Below, piece after piece: positions 19,666-32,000 of a DNA stretch of 64,000 nt (its first letter is position 1; each line of letters opens with the position of its first letter). This stretch comes from Carposina sasakii (lineage: Eukaryota > Arthropoda > Insecta > Lepidoptera > Carposinidae): contig CP053159.1 in the NCBI GenBank assembly GCA_014607495.2, forward strand, positions 8,625,501 through 8,689,500. The letters run 5' to 3'. The notes under the pieces were generated by a model that was given only the letters and a program-made list of their open reading frames with translations, had not been told where the DNA came from and searched no databases. The position numbers and the translations under genes were made by a program.

Positions 19666-20744
19666 TATATAAATAACAAATAAACATCACGGCAAACTAC
19701 TTTTGTTTTAATTAATGAACACTAACAAAATGTAAATAAAAAGCAATCTACATTTTGCACGTATAATATAATATTTAAAAAATCCAATTGAGTAAAAAAA
19801 ACATTGAATAACTGAAATAATGTTATTATCATAATAAATACACTAAACCGTTACTCGAGATAAAATTTCCATCGAAATAGCATTAAACTTTATCTAGCAT
19901 TCGAGCGGTTTGTTTTTGGTTCCCAGACAAAATAAATATCAATGCTAATAGTTTGAACGGTATTGAGGGCCGAATATATCCCCTTTGGGTATCGTGCAAC
20001 AATAGTGTGAGCCATTTCCAGGCATTTCCCATTTGAATTTGCTCCCTTTATTTCCTTATCGAGGGAGACGCGTGCATCGAGGGGCTGCAGCGATGACTCA
20101 TGTTGATATCTGTTTGTCGACAAATCGAAAGCACGATTCTTACACCCAATTTATGTTTGCAAATCGCAGCGGCGCTAGTGTCTTTTTCAAGCCGTTAAGG
20201 GTTTTTTCCCGTAAATATGATGCACCAATTGAGTTTTTGCACTTGTTCGTCGTTCCACAGATATATTGGTAGTTCGCTGTAGGAGTTTTCATGCGCAACA
20301 CGTGCAGTTGCACTCGCATGGCTCATTTATTACGGATAAACATTCGAAACGACTTCCGCGAGGGCCAATAGGATTAGGGAATGGTATCACCAGTAAATTT
20401 ATTACAAACGCATTAGTTTCGCATGCTCTAAGTAATTAATTTATGCGAAAACATGAATGGGATTAGTTGGTGGGTACCTACATATCTGAAATTAACACTT
20501 TAATGTAGTCATACCAAGTCATACTCGTATATCCGTATCCCACTACACCATAAGGTATTGAGAAAGTTTGTAAGAATGTGAACATGTCTAGATGTTTGTA
20601 ACTTATTTACATGAAACTGGGCAGTTATATAGACATCAAAATAAAACAAAGGATATAATTTGCTGTCACGCGAATAAAGATACGGGCATCAGCTATTAGT
20701 AATATACTATGTGGGTCTTTATAGGTGGGTCGTCCGTCTCCGCT
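19666..20744. other. Unique, possibly regulatory intergenic DNA
   Basis: 19880-20460 contains no repeat I recognise and is more complex in base composition than its surroundings. It holds an AP-1-like TGACTCA near 20094 and ATTTATGCGAAAACATGA near 20440. No splice-flanked coding frame was found. A conserved enhancer is possible but not shown. Confidence 0.35.
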
Positions 20745-20945
20745 ATATTTTCCAAAATGGAGTATCCATAACTGCAGGGTCATAAAGGAGATCCGACAGC
20801 CACGTTTAGTATAGCGGGGTCAGATGATCAGTGACAAGTTGCTAGCTGAGTTCCTTAATCGACTCTTACGACATGCACGGAAGGAGATGCAGCTAAAATA
20901 CCTATATCCTAGTGAAGAGCCGGTTCAGCACAGGACCTCCTTGTA
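20745..20945 (+). repeat. Dispersed repeat, 'CGACTCTTACGACAT' family
   Basis: The most complete plus-strand copy of the family at 6815: AACTGCAGGGTCATAAAGG, AGCGGGGTCAGATGATCAGT, CTTAATCGACTCTTACGACA, AGGAGATGCAGCT, GTTCAGCACAGGA. Confidence 0.65.
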
Positions 20946-22850
20946 TATTTTTAATGTTTTCTATAGAACATTTTTGCTTACATGGTAGGTAATTTAATTT
21001 CACTAGTTCTAATGCTTAAAACCTGATCATCTGTCTGTCGTCGGAATCCTAGAACTTCGGTAATACTACCTAAGAATTTAGGTACATTTGCTTTGAACGA
21101 GTACCATTCATCCGGTAGAGATATGTCTTCAGAATTCCCGCAGATACGAATTTCGGGTCATTTAATTCTTGCTTTGACGAATTCCACGGTTCTGAATATC
21201 CCGTGAACAGCTTAGAGTCGATCATGCATGTTGTTTTGCAGTTTACCTATATGATGTATGAATATATAAATAAAGTGCCTATAATTTATATATATATTTG
21301 AGATGGAATGTTAATATTTTTTGGAATGTAATATGAAATCTAATATGTATAGATAGTTGGTAAGCGTAAATAAATAAAAAAAATATATGTACGTCCTTGT
21401 ATGCTATTAATATTAAAATCATTACGGGCTTGGATGTACTTTGGGAGGTAGGAGGGTGGTGTAAGGATGGGAAGTAGCCATATGACTCACGTGTTCCAAG
21501 TTGCAGACATTTTCTATACAAGCATACTGATGATGATGTATCCGTCAACGGCGACTGGCATTACCGTAATTGGCCTATCACTCATCGCCACTGCAACTCC
21601 TGTAAGCCAGCCCCCTAGCATGACCACGCATCGTGGATATCGTATCGTACGATATCGTATCGTCTCTATACAAAATTCAACATGGCGGCTATATTTATCT
21701 TATTTTGACAAGCTAAATGTCGATAAATCGGTTTATCATATCGTGTTTCGCAGGTCATGCTACACTTGCAGGATCAACAGAGGCGACCAGACAAAAAAAG
21801 GAAATAAATGCATACATGTAATAAATCTGTAGAAGGGGATCACTTAACATGTTTTTGTTTATTTGTAGCGAATAGTCTCCGAAACTACTATACTAGTCCA
21901 TTCTATTTTCTACAAGTAATATCACAAAAACATTGCATCCGGAATCCGTCTCGCATGCAGCGCGGCAGTTAGCCGACTGCACATTCTGCATAATGCATCT
22001 AACTAGGCCCGCCTTTATGGATACAAAATTATCTATACCCTCCTGATATTTTTTTGAATTATCCTTAGGTATACCTTACTTATTTGAAAAAAAAATTGTT
22101 TGTTAGTATAATTATTTTGTAGCATACTAGGATCGTCTATTACTTCGTCGCTTAAAAAAGTTTCAATTTACGGTTTTTCAATGAAAACATTAGACAAATA
22201 TTAGGCTTCAGGATTTTTTATTAACGTACGGACCCATTGGGTATGAATGTAAAAATAAATAAATAATATTTATATTTTTCATAAGTCCGTTAAAAACTAA
22301 AGAATTTATCATGTGTAAGTATCCGAAGATATCTTCATAGATCATAAATTACTTATATCGTTTATTGTGGATGTAGGAGAAATGAATTAATTGCGACTTG
22401 CGAAAGTAATTTTCAACAAAATTGTCTTAATCCTAACTTTATTTATTCTATCCTAGTATTTTATTTATTTTAAGCTTGGAATTTGAATCTCGGGATGATG
22501 ATTCATGTTTTTAAATTTAAGAATATAAGAAACGAACCTATATTAATGATGTTCTACTGCTTTAAAGAAACATGACATTATTTGTAACACACTACTTACT
22601 TACCTACCATTATTTCTTAAATAAAAAAAAACTAAAGAAGTTTCTCCTTTGATTTAAGTAATTCGTAAATGGTACAAATAGTACATGTACTTATACTGAA
22701 TGTAACTTGCATGCTGTGCAGCCGTTAGCCGAAGCTTTGCATAATGCATCAATCCCGACATAACTACATTACCTAAAAATACACGAGTACACAACGACAA
22801 ACATAATTCATTATTTTAAATTATTTGTCAAAATAGGCCATTTTACATCA
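20946..22850. other. Intergenic, no gene seen
   Basis: AT-rich. A 121-codon plus-strand frame at 21467-21832 has no domain, overlaps a palindrome (GATATCGTATCGTACGATAT at about 21635) and is overlapped at its 5' end by a minus-strand frame. I consider it non-coding. Confidence 0.45.
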
Positions 22851-23082
22851 CACTAATATTATAAAGGAGAAAGTGTGTGTGTGTGTGTGTGTGTATATAT
22901 TTGTTACTTCTTCACCTCTAAACGGCTGGAGCGATTTTAATAAAATTGGGTATGGAGTTAGCTGACACTCTTGATTAACACATAAGCTACCTTTTATTCT
23001 AAGAAAATGTTTTTATCCCGGATAATATCGACATTTTATTTTTTCCGCAGTCTACGCGGACGGAGTCGCGGGCGTCCACTAG
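22851..23082 (-). repeat. 'ACTAGTGGACGCCCGCG' family element with GT microsatellite
   Basis: The minus-strand copy begins at 23082 (CTAGTGGACGCCCGCGACTC) and ends at CACTAATATTATAAAGGAG next to about 11 GT units at 22873-22894. It contains the variant block AGCTAACTCCATACCCAATT. Confidence 0.75.
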
Positions 23083-26000
23083 TAATTTAATAAAATTTGT
23101 AAAAGACACCTAGGAACTTACACAATGTTACATATTTTGTACTCGATTTTTTGTCTATTCGTTGACGCGTGGATGCATTTCATCACGTTCACTTCACGAA
23201 CGCGAGAAAATGAAGACTTCTTATTGGCTTGAACGTATCGGTGATAAACTTCTATCGATTCTATCGAGAAATATTGTTACTTTATCTAAGGTATACATTA
23301 AGTTTTGTATTTCCTAACGACGATCGCCCTTCCCTTCGTTTTTTTCAAATTTTTGCTATGTTTTTATCGTTTTCTGTGGAAAATTTTCAACTCACTCATT
23401 CTATGGTTGATACAGGAAATTTATTATAATGGTCTTATGGGTGGACTTATGGACTTATATGGATAGTATGTATAGTATAATTAGAAGCTAGAATTAACGT
23501 AATGCTAAAAACGAAAACGATATTTTTTCTAGGAATTGCTCTAACATGTTGGATCTACTCGTAAATGAGATGCTAGAATCATGGCACCTGATAAAATAGA
23601 GAGCAGAGCAAACAGTTTTGTATCGGGAAAAGAGGATTTGGAGACCAAACGTTAAGCAATCCGTATAATAATAACTGACGAGAATCCAATCCAGCTTACT
23701 GTCCCAAACGTACAGTGTTAATATAAACGTAGAGTTGTAAAACCACATCTAGCACGAGCTTTAGTCCTTATCTACTACAAATTAGCTATGTAGGAATGTT
23801 GCATGTAGGTACGAGCGAATTCTCGTAGAAGTATTTCTCATAATGGCTAGTCGGATAAAAATCGAGACTATAGAGATTGTAGCTATATTGTAATTTAAGG
23901 CGAGGTACTAGTGGACAAGCGAAAAACACCTTTCTCTAGAACAAATTGTTTTGGTATTTACAACTAATTATCGATCTTGAAAATAATACTCGACATACTT
24001 AAAGATATTGTCTAAGGAATGTGCTAATTCGTTACACGATATTGTATACTTTGCTCGATAAAATATTATCTCAAAAAAAGCTCAATGTAAAATCTAAAAC
24101 AAATAATTTTATAATAAAATATCTGACTTCCCAAACAATTTTTATATAGTAATATCCCTTTTTAATTACTACAGGGAACCTGCTAAAATTTAGATTTCAC
24201 TTCGTTCATAAAATTAGTAAATTAACAAAAAATCTAAATTCTAGAAAAATTTCCGACTTCCCATGTTCGTTTGGTAACTTTAGTACTGCGCATGCGCTTT
24301 AGGTGACGGACATGTGTCAAATTTTTGATGAAAAAATCATCGAAATTTTTGATAAATACAAAGTAAAATATAATAAATAAACCATAATAAATAAATATAA
24401 GTGATATGAAGGTAATTAATTAATTTCTGGTCACGTTTATCATACAGAAATAGGTAAAATTTATTTTTATAATATTAATTTTAAAGTTGAGTGACAAAAA
24501 AGATATTTGAGGCCACAGAGTAGAAATTGAATACAGTCAGTATCTACTTAGATGATTGATGAAAGTAAACTATACCAAGTGAACTAAGAATAAGTGTAAG
24601 CGAACAGTGTTTGTATATTAAACAAAACGAGAACTTGTTATTTACTTGTACATCACTTGTTTCACTAAAGTAAAAAGAGTAAAAACCATAGTTCGAGAGA
24701 CTAGTTTGACAGTTCATTTTGCACAAGTGTTGTTGTAGTCAGGGTTATAATGTTAATATCAGTATTTTAAAAAATACAGACTTGGTATTATAACCTATAA
24801 TATAAGTATATAATTATTTTACATATTTATTTTTTAATTGTAATAATCAAATTATTGTTTATTAATTTACAGTGCGTTGATCTACGACAAATTCGTGGCA
24901 TGACCATAAGAAATTTAACATTAGAAAATATTAATGAAGGGATAGCTGTGGGATACCACTATGGCTATATAAAAAAAAATATGGAAATAATATATGAATT
25001 TATTTATTGAAAGTTTATTATATTGAATTGAAATCTGTACTGAAAATAAAATCTGCTTAAATAACATGCTCAATGCATTTTAAAATCAGACGCGATTCAA
25101 AAGATATAACTTTTTTTAGAAAGCTTACCTACATGATGTCCCACTGCCGGGCAAAGGCGGTCCCGATTTGGGGGACCTGTAGGAAAATATTAGTGAAATT
25201 CTGTTACTCAAAAATCTTGCCTATATTATGCTCGAAAATACGTATGAATAATTTACATACATATTTTCTCAACGACTGTCCATAATATAATATTTTGAGA
25301 ATATAATATTATACTCGCTCATAAGCCTATTAAAACAAACTCTCATTCTTCTACTGATATGGTAATGTGGAATTACTGATTTTTGCATGCTATGGCCTTT
25401 CGTACTATCCATCAAATTCACGCATGCGCAGTCGCTAAATTGCATGGCCTTAAAAGGATCTCTACAACCTCAGTCGGATGAAACGGAAGCCTAATACGAT
25501 CACTTTTTTGGTTGTCTGCCGTCGAACTGTCAAAATCCTTTTTCTCACGAACACGTAGAGGTACATACTTACTACCTATGTGATCCTAAAAAAAAAACGA
25601 AGATTGTACGCAGCCCTTGGTGCTTGAGTCCGACTCGTCCTTGACTGGCAAGGCATCCGTTTTTCACCAAGAAATTGTCAACAAACAATATATATTTTTA
25701 TGTTATTGTCTGAGAGTGACTAGCGGAAATATAATATACTCGTACTTGTAAATAAAAAAACTACCTAGTTTTAATAATAGGTCAGTTTATTCTTTAAGCT
25801 ACACAGTCATTACATCATCATCTTTATTTACATATTCATACACGCTTATCAATAAGCAACAATTTTAATTAATTACCTTATGAAATAAATCAATATAAAA
25901 AGTTTTCTTTTATTTATTAAATTTTAACAATTTCTTTATGAAATAATATAAGTAGTCATAAGATAGTAAGAAAGTACTTTTAATCGCAAAGTGATACTTA

Positions 26001-27084
26001 TAGTACCTATATGCTTAGTGCCACAGAATAATTGATGTGATGTACTCGTAAGTAGCCCAACAGGCGTATCGGCTATTTAAATAAACAACAAAAAGCTGCT
26101 AAAAATGTTCGATACAACACAATAAACCACTATAGTTAAAGCGGCTGATTATTTCGTAGTATTTTATACAGTTACTAATAAATAATATACTAAGTAGGTA
26201 CCTACAGCATTTATGCAACAAGGAGAACCAAGAGTCACTTCTACTTAATTCTAAGCTTCCATAAAATAATAAAAAATGTAATATAAAATTTTAATTTCAC
26301 CAAGAATCTTATAAATTTTCCTTCATATTTCGGACTAATTATCATGTTATTAAAATGACTTCATTCGAGCTAGCTAAGCTCTCCATATTTTCGTTTACAT
26401 ACATTTTGCAGTTCTAAATAAGGTATTTACTTATTTAATTTACGAACACGTTTACGTAAGTAAAACTAATTACTTCAAAATGCAATTTTTCCTTAATAAA
26501 ATTACCTATCTAAACTACTTATCCCTGTACAGTTTAGTTAGATTGGAATATAATTTTAAGCTAACTATCTCATTAATTTTCTATTTACAATTTAACATTT
26601 ACAGAGGCGCTCAGATTCAATGCATTTGATAAAATGGATACTATAAAAGGATATATTTTGAGTTACAAAAGAAAATGGCTGCAGTTTCACAAGCCGAATT
26701 TTTACAATGATATCTATCTACTTACGAGTCGGTAGCTAGAAATAGAATGCTCATAAATGAAAAAAAAAAATGTAACTGGCAGGTAAATATGTATTTTATT
26801 TGGGCACTCTACAGTAATCTATTTACATTAGACTAGCTAGGTTTACTCGTAGATATTTTTTGTTGGTTCTACGTGGATTAGAGAGGGCTTTATCAACAAG
26901 ACGATATATTCAGATTTTCGATACGAAATAAATAAATTTAATAACTATATATAACATACACCAACCAATGCGCATCACGCTAGCTGAAATATACTGTCCG
27001 AAGTTGAAGTTGACTGGCAATTTTGTCAGCCTAACGCTGCCACACAATACATAATGATATGTCTGATGTCTTACTGGTCTTAGG
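23083..27084. other. Intergenic, 4 kb, no gene seen
   Basis: Strongly AT-rich. Only fragments of repeats are visible: GATGTCCCACTGCCGGGCAA near 25135 (a common lepidopteran repeat core) and GAGTCCGACTCGTCC near 25627. No ORF has a recognisable domain, and no exon fitting either beat gene was found. Confidence 0.5.
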
Positions 27085-27420
27085 CCATTATTATTATAAG
27101 TATATGGCCTAACCAAGCGGGAGGCGTAAGTTCGATACCAGTCACGGGCCTGTACTAATGAATTTATTTCATGTACAGATTTTAATGTTGCAAAATTGTC
27201 ACTTAGCTCGTGCCTCGGAAAGCACGTAAAACCGTTGGTAATGCGCCTGATCTCTCTCCGGTCGTGTCGGCTTTCCGTCCCATCGGACTATGAGAACGGA
27301 ATAGAGAGTGCATCTGTGTTTGCGCACACACTTGTGCACTATAATATCTCCTGCGTACCTGACCAATCTCCGTAGAGATTGGTCGCCTTGGCCGAAATAC
27401 GGTCGGAGATCATCATATGG
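27085..27420 (+). mobile_element. tRNA-derived SINE, plus strand
   Basis: A degenerate tRNA-like head (GGCCTAACCAAGCGG, then GTAAGTTCGATACCAGTC, a B-box match) is followed by the body GTGCCTCGGAAAGCACGTAA, GATCTCTCTCCGGTCGTGTC, TGCGCACACACTTGTGCAC and GAGATTGGTCGCCTTGGCCG. The 118-codon minus-strand ORF across it is an artefact. A second copy lies at 31895-32266. Confidence 0.75.
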
Positions 27421-28857
27421 CCTAAATATTTTGACCTGTTTGCCGACATATATGACTCCATTATTCCTAATCGTTCTGTGAAATGATCCAAGTTCCATAC
27501 TGAGAATATAATATGTCTTGTCGACTTTGCTGTCAAAAGAATTGAGATGGAACATTCTGAAATATAGGATAAGATATATCTTTTTGTATGTACCTTATAG
27601 AACAGTTTGTATATTTAATATTCTACCATGAACTTGCTGGAAATACACTATTAGCGTAGAATAAACAAAAAAGATTAATATACTCTATGTACATTTGTTT
27701 TCACTTATTGAAATACTGCCAGTAATAGGTAGACTGGAATACATTTCCGAAAGGATTTGATTTTAAAACAGGGTAATTACACCACTATAAATGGATTCGA
27801 TTACATTTCGTAATCGAATCAGTTTAATCTAGTATGCCAATATTGGAGGATTTGTTGTTTTCCATTAATAGTGTATCGAAATGCATTTAACTACCTCATC
27901 ATAGGCGATTTTCGGCCTCCTCGCTCCGGGCGGCATTACTAACTATAAATAGCTTTCGCGGCATGGTCTAATTTCGGCCTAACATTGAAGACCACAGCGT
28001 AATATACACAGTTTTAAAGTATAGCTCAGTATGCACTGATTGAAGTAGAAAAACTTCCATTTCTATTACAAAACAGCATTCATGTAGCATAGTAAATTGT
28101 ACCATTAGTAGGATAAGATACGTAGGCGATAGATTTAGTTAGACCTAAATGACTATTGGCATTGTCACAACGCGCATGTCTGCTATCCTTTTATTCAAGT
28201 CCTGAGTTTCCTAATAAATGCGAATTAGTTTCGTCTCGTTATTCTATGCTTTAGCCACATGAAATAAAAGGTCAACTGGAACCATGATAATTGAAATATT
28301 CGCACAGAAATGGCAATCTGTGCCTTTAACAAGGTATGATTCATTCACCGGGTGACTAAGCTTGTTGCACTGAATTTAAAACCTTTAATGCGAATTTGTT
28401 TCTGAAACAGTGTTGCGTGAGAAACGATAGCTAATATTTATGCATGCTTTGATAAAAAGCGTCATACTATATTAGGTCATTGGATGCGTTTAATTCGTGA
28501 GCACCATTATTTATGCAAATAACATACATACAGAAATGCAATAACTCATGGTTATTACTATGGTACTTTACCCATAAAGGGTTCTTTATACTTAATTTTA
28601 CAAATAGACTTCTCTACAACTTTGATATGTCATTTATATTTATAGAGTTACATTTTGAAACTTATCAATACAAACTCTTTACGAATGTATCGTACTTTGG
28701 CAAGAGACTCATTCTTTGGATGTAGAGGTGATAATATTAAAGTATTCATCTTTGATTAATAAAATTTCCCAATAACCGTGTAATCGACAGGTAGTCTCCT
28801 ATAATTCTTTAACGGATTCAGATATTTTCTGATTATTTGTACACTTCAACCCCCTAA
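27421..28857. other. Intergenic downstream of beat gene 2, partly unique
   Basis: 27870-28520 is free of recognised repeats and has homeodomain/POU-like sites (ATTTATGCAAATAAC near 28510, TTTAATTCGTGAG near 28490) and CTCGCTCCGGGCGGC near 27922. This is a candidate regulatory block; no gene. No clear AATAAA for the beat gene was seen right after its stop. Confidence 0.35.
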
Positions 28858-29097
28858 TCAGTTCGAGTCCCTAAGCGTTAGGTTAGGCAACACTTTGGCC
28901 AGACAACTACACAGTAAAAGCAGGCAGGGAGTGGCGAGACTAGACGCCGCGCCGCCGGGTTTGCTCGCGGCCTGCACGCGGTCCGCCCTGGACGCTCCGT
29001 CCGCAAGTTCGCGCGAACGTGCGTATCCCTTCAACTTTTCCCCCTGGACACTCTCTTCGTTACTGCGCCAGTACACTGTGGCTATCGTTGCGAGACA
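28858..29097 (-). CDS. beat: Beat gene 2, terminal exon
   Basis: Acceptor TTGTTACAG, then Cys of Ig2 in CLATIATVYWRSNEESVQGE. It continues for 79 residues to TGA. A basic, Ala/Gly/Ser-rich linker precedes the hydrophobic segment, which is followed by eight residues. The exon is GC-rich relative to the flanks. The opposite-strand frame is a shadow. Confidence 0.88.
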   Translation of the reverse strand, partial: CLATIATVYWRSNEESVQGEKLKGYARSRELADGASRADRVQAASKPGGAASSLATPCLLLLCSCLAKVLPNLTLRDSN

Positions 29098-32000
29098 CTG
29101 TAACAAGTTTATGTTAGCTTAGATTAAAAATAAAAACAGTGATAGTGCTCGTTCAGCATGCACGCGGCCACGTATGAGCGAGATGCATCATAAAATTGTG
29201 TTCTAAAACAATTTTCGGTGTTTAGTACCGAATAATGGTACGAGTACCTACGTGTTTTATAAAAGTAGTAATGCTCTTGTTATTATAACACACGCGACTG
29301 CGCGACGCAAAGGAGTGGTATTGTGTTTAACAGCCTTAGTATGTATGTTTTTTCATAATGGGGTAACCATGGGTCAAGAACCCACGAAAGAAATTCTACG
29401 GCTACGTTTAACCACCACGCATAAACCTCATAAACCACCCAGGGTTTATGTGACCCTTCTTTAACGATGTAAAAATCTCATGCCATATGATATAAAAAAA
29501 TAAAAAAGAACATAGCGGGACCTGATATAAGAGATGAGTGACAGGTTGATAAGTTCACCAATGAGAGAATGCCCATATAAGTAATGTAGATATGTATTTA
29601 ATGGTAAGTTTTTTATTAATCTAAAATAATCTGAATACAAGGATAGAAACTAAAGGTTTAAGTTGCAGGTATATCATACTCTACCAACTATGCCCATTCG
29701 GAAATCAATAATTAGGTACGACGAAATGCCTCAAAATTAACTGTATTCCGTAAAATAATTAATATATAACAGAAATATACACTCCTGTTAAAATGAAACA
29801 TTTTAATGAATATAAATATTTCTTTGTCGTTATTAACTTGCTCATTACTGCGAAACCCGTGTATCCAAAATAATGAAATTTGGTTAATTTTCCTCCCCGG
29901 AGAAAGCAGTAACTAATTCGAGGTTTGCAGACATCAACATACGAATTGTAGGTTAAAGCTATCATATGGCTAAACAGAAAGGCAAATAAGTAAATTCCGT
30001 AAATAGGAACCCGACCACAAAAAATAAAATGCTTAAACTTTTAAACCTGGTCCCACAAAGGCACAGAAAATTTCATTAAAATTGGTAGAAACGTTTTTAA
30101 GTTTTGGCATGACGACGATGTACGGTAACAATAATCAATTTTTATACGTCATATGTACCTAGAAATAGATAGAAATTTTAATACGAATCGATATACTTAT
30201 ACGATAGTTAATTCTGAATATTCTGACTACGTACGACGAAATTTAAATACACTTCCTGCATCATTAATTTCATCATCATCGTCATAATTCCTAAACCATT
30301 ACTTTTAGATTAAGGAAAAATTCAGATTATTTGTATTAGTTGGTATGTTCCTGCGCTTATGCAGGGCTGTATTTGAATGTATTAGCTACATCGGAAACCC
30401 AAGGGAGTTTTCTCAGGCAATGCACCGCCTCTGGATAAAACTTAAATTCTGTGGATTGTTATTCATTATTTTATTTAAACCTCGAGCACACCGAATGCGT
30501 ATCCGATCTGCCCGTGCCTATACAGTTCCATACATTACAACTCGAGGTACGTGCACGTCTACGCTTACGTGTATGCATACGCATCCGGTGTGCTTGAGGT
30601 TTTATTCCGAAAGTGATGACTAGAACTTACCTTTAGCTTCAGGTCCCCTTTCTTAAAATGCTTTGGCTTGACCTTAAAGTCGAGTGACAAGCTTGTGGTG
30701 ACCAAGCCGTCTTCATGCGTCTCATGCGTCGGCGGAAGCTGCGCAGGCGACGGCGCCGGCTCCCCATTGATGTACCAAGCCAGCCTGGTGGCCGGCCGCG
30801 ACTTGCCGGAGGAGCATGTCACGTGCACCCGGTCTCCGATTTGGTACCGGAGGCGGGAGCCTGTGATTGTTGGCCCGTGGTCTGGTAGTGCTGTGGGGAA
30901 ATATAAGATGCATTTTTGATAACATTAGCCGAATGTTTCTTTTGTAGTAAGGCGTGGACAACATAAAATATGTAGGACCTATGTAATAGACACTTGGGGT
31001 AGAATTACGGTAGTTCAACTATCAAGCAAACACATGCCGAACAAAAATCTGTCAAGTATGTAGATACAAGTTCGAATTTGACTCTTACGTTTAGTACAAA
31101 GGTTTTATAAGTAATCTTTACGTTTTATAAGTAGTTTTATATAGGTACCCCTTCTGTTACATCCTGTATAAGAGGACCCTGTCGTACGGAATGCTTACAT
31201 GTATGCATAAACATAAAGTGACTTCAACCAGAAGATTTGCATTCATTGTAGTGGGAATAATTTTATTGTATTTAGCTACATCAGATAAGTTTATGTAAGT
31301 AGACAACGGAAGCAGATAACTTGCATTTCATTCTATGTAATTGATTCACTGCGTAACATTTTGATTAAAAACATACAAATAACATAGCACATACAAGATG
31401 TCACAGAAAAGGTATAGGAAGGCCTTAGATAACATTACTTGTTACACTTGCTTGTACTTGTACCTGTTGCCTTTGGCAGAAGTTTGATGTCCACAAAATA
31501 ATGTGCATTTAGAATAAAACCTGACAATTCTAAGAAAATTCCTAAGCTATTTCGCCAGCTGATGTTTTGTTTCCATTGAGGGGTCGCCCACCACCGGGCC
31601 CTACACCCTCCGTTGACCCTCGGATCTGTCGACTCATGGTCACGAACACAAGACACTACTGTCGCAACGAGAAGCCAGACCTAGCATGCAACCATAAATA
31701 CATAGCTGCTAATCCGAAAACCAATTTGTTTTGTTACCACATTTTAAAATTTATTTAGTATTAAGTAAATAACTGGACAGTTAATAGATAATAATAATGT
31801 CGCCAAGAGCGTTTTTTCACTTAACGGCGGCGGCCTATATCAGCAGAGATGAGCCAACTTCGCAGGATATATTATAGTTCACAAGTATGTACGCAAGGAC
31901 AGTTGCACTCTATATTTTCTCATTCTCATAATTCGACGGAATGGGAGTGCTTTACGATTACAGAAGCAACAGGAGTTCCAGCACCAGGTAAGTGTACAAC

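Noticed and set aside
21467..21832. 121-codon plus-strand ORF
   Set aside because: No domain, low-complexity and palindromic content, partly overlapped by a minus-strand frame.
27199..27555. 118-codon minus-strand ORF
   Set aside because: Much of it lies over a tRNA-derived SINE body that recurs at 31895-32266; no domain.
29252..29464. Secreted protein start on the plus strand
   Set aside because: The hydrophobic stretch has no in-frame ATG before it; the well-placed ATG at about 29368 opens only 31 codons; it lies in a beat intron.
30545..30919. Plus-strand 83-codon ORF opposite the Ig2 exon
   Set aside because: Shadow of the well-supported minus-strand beat exon.
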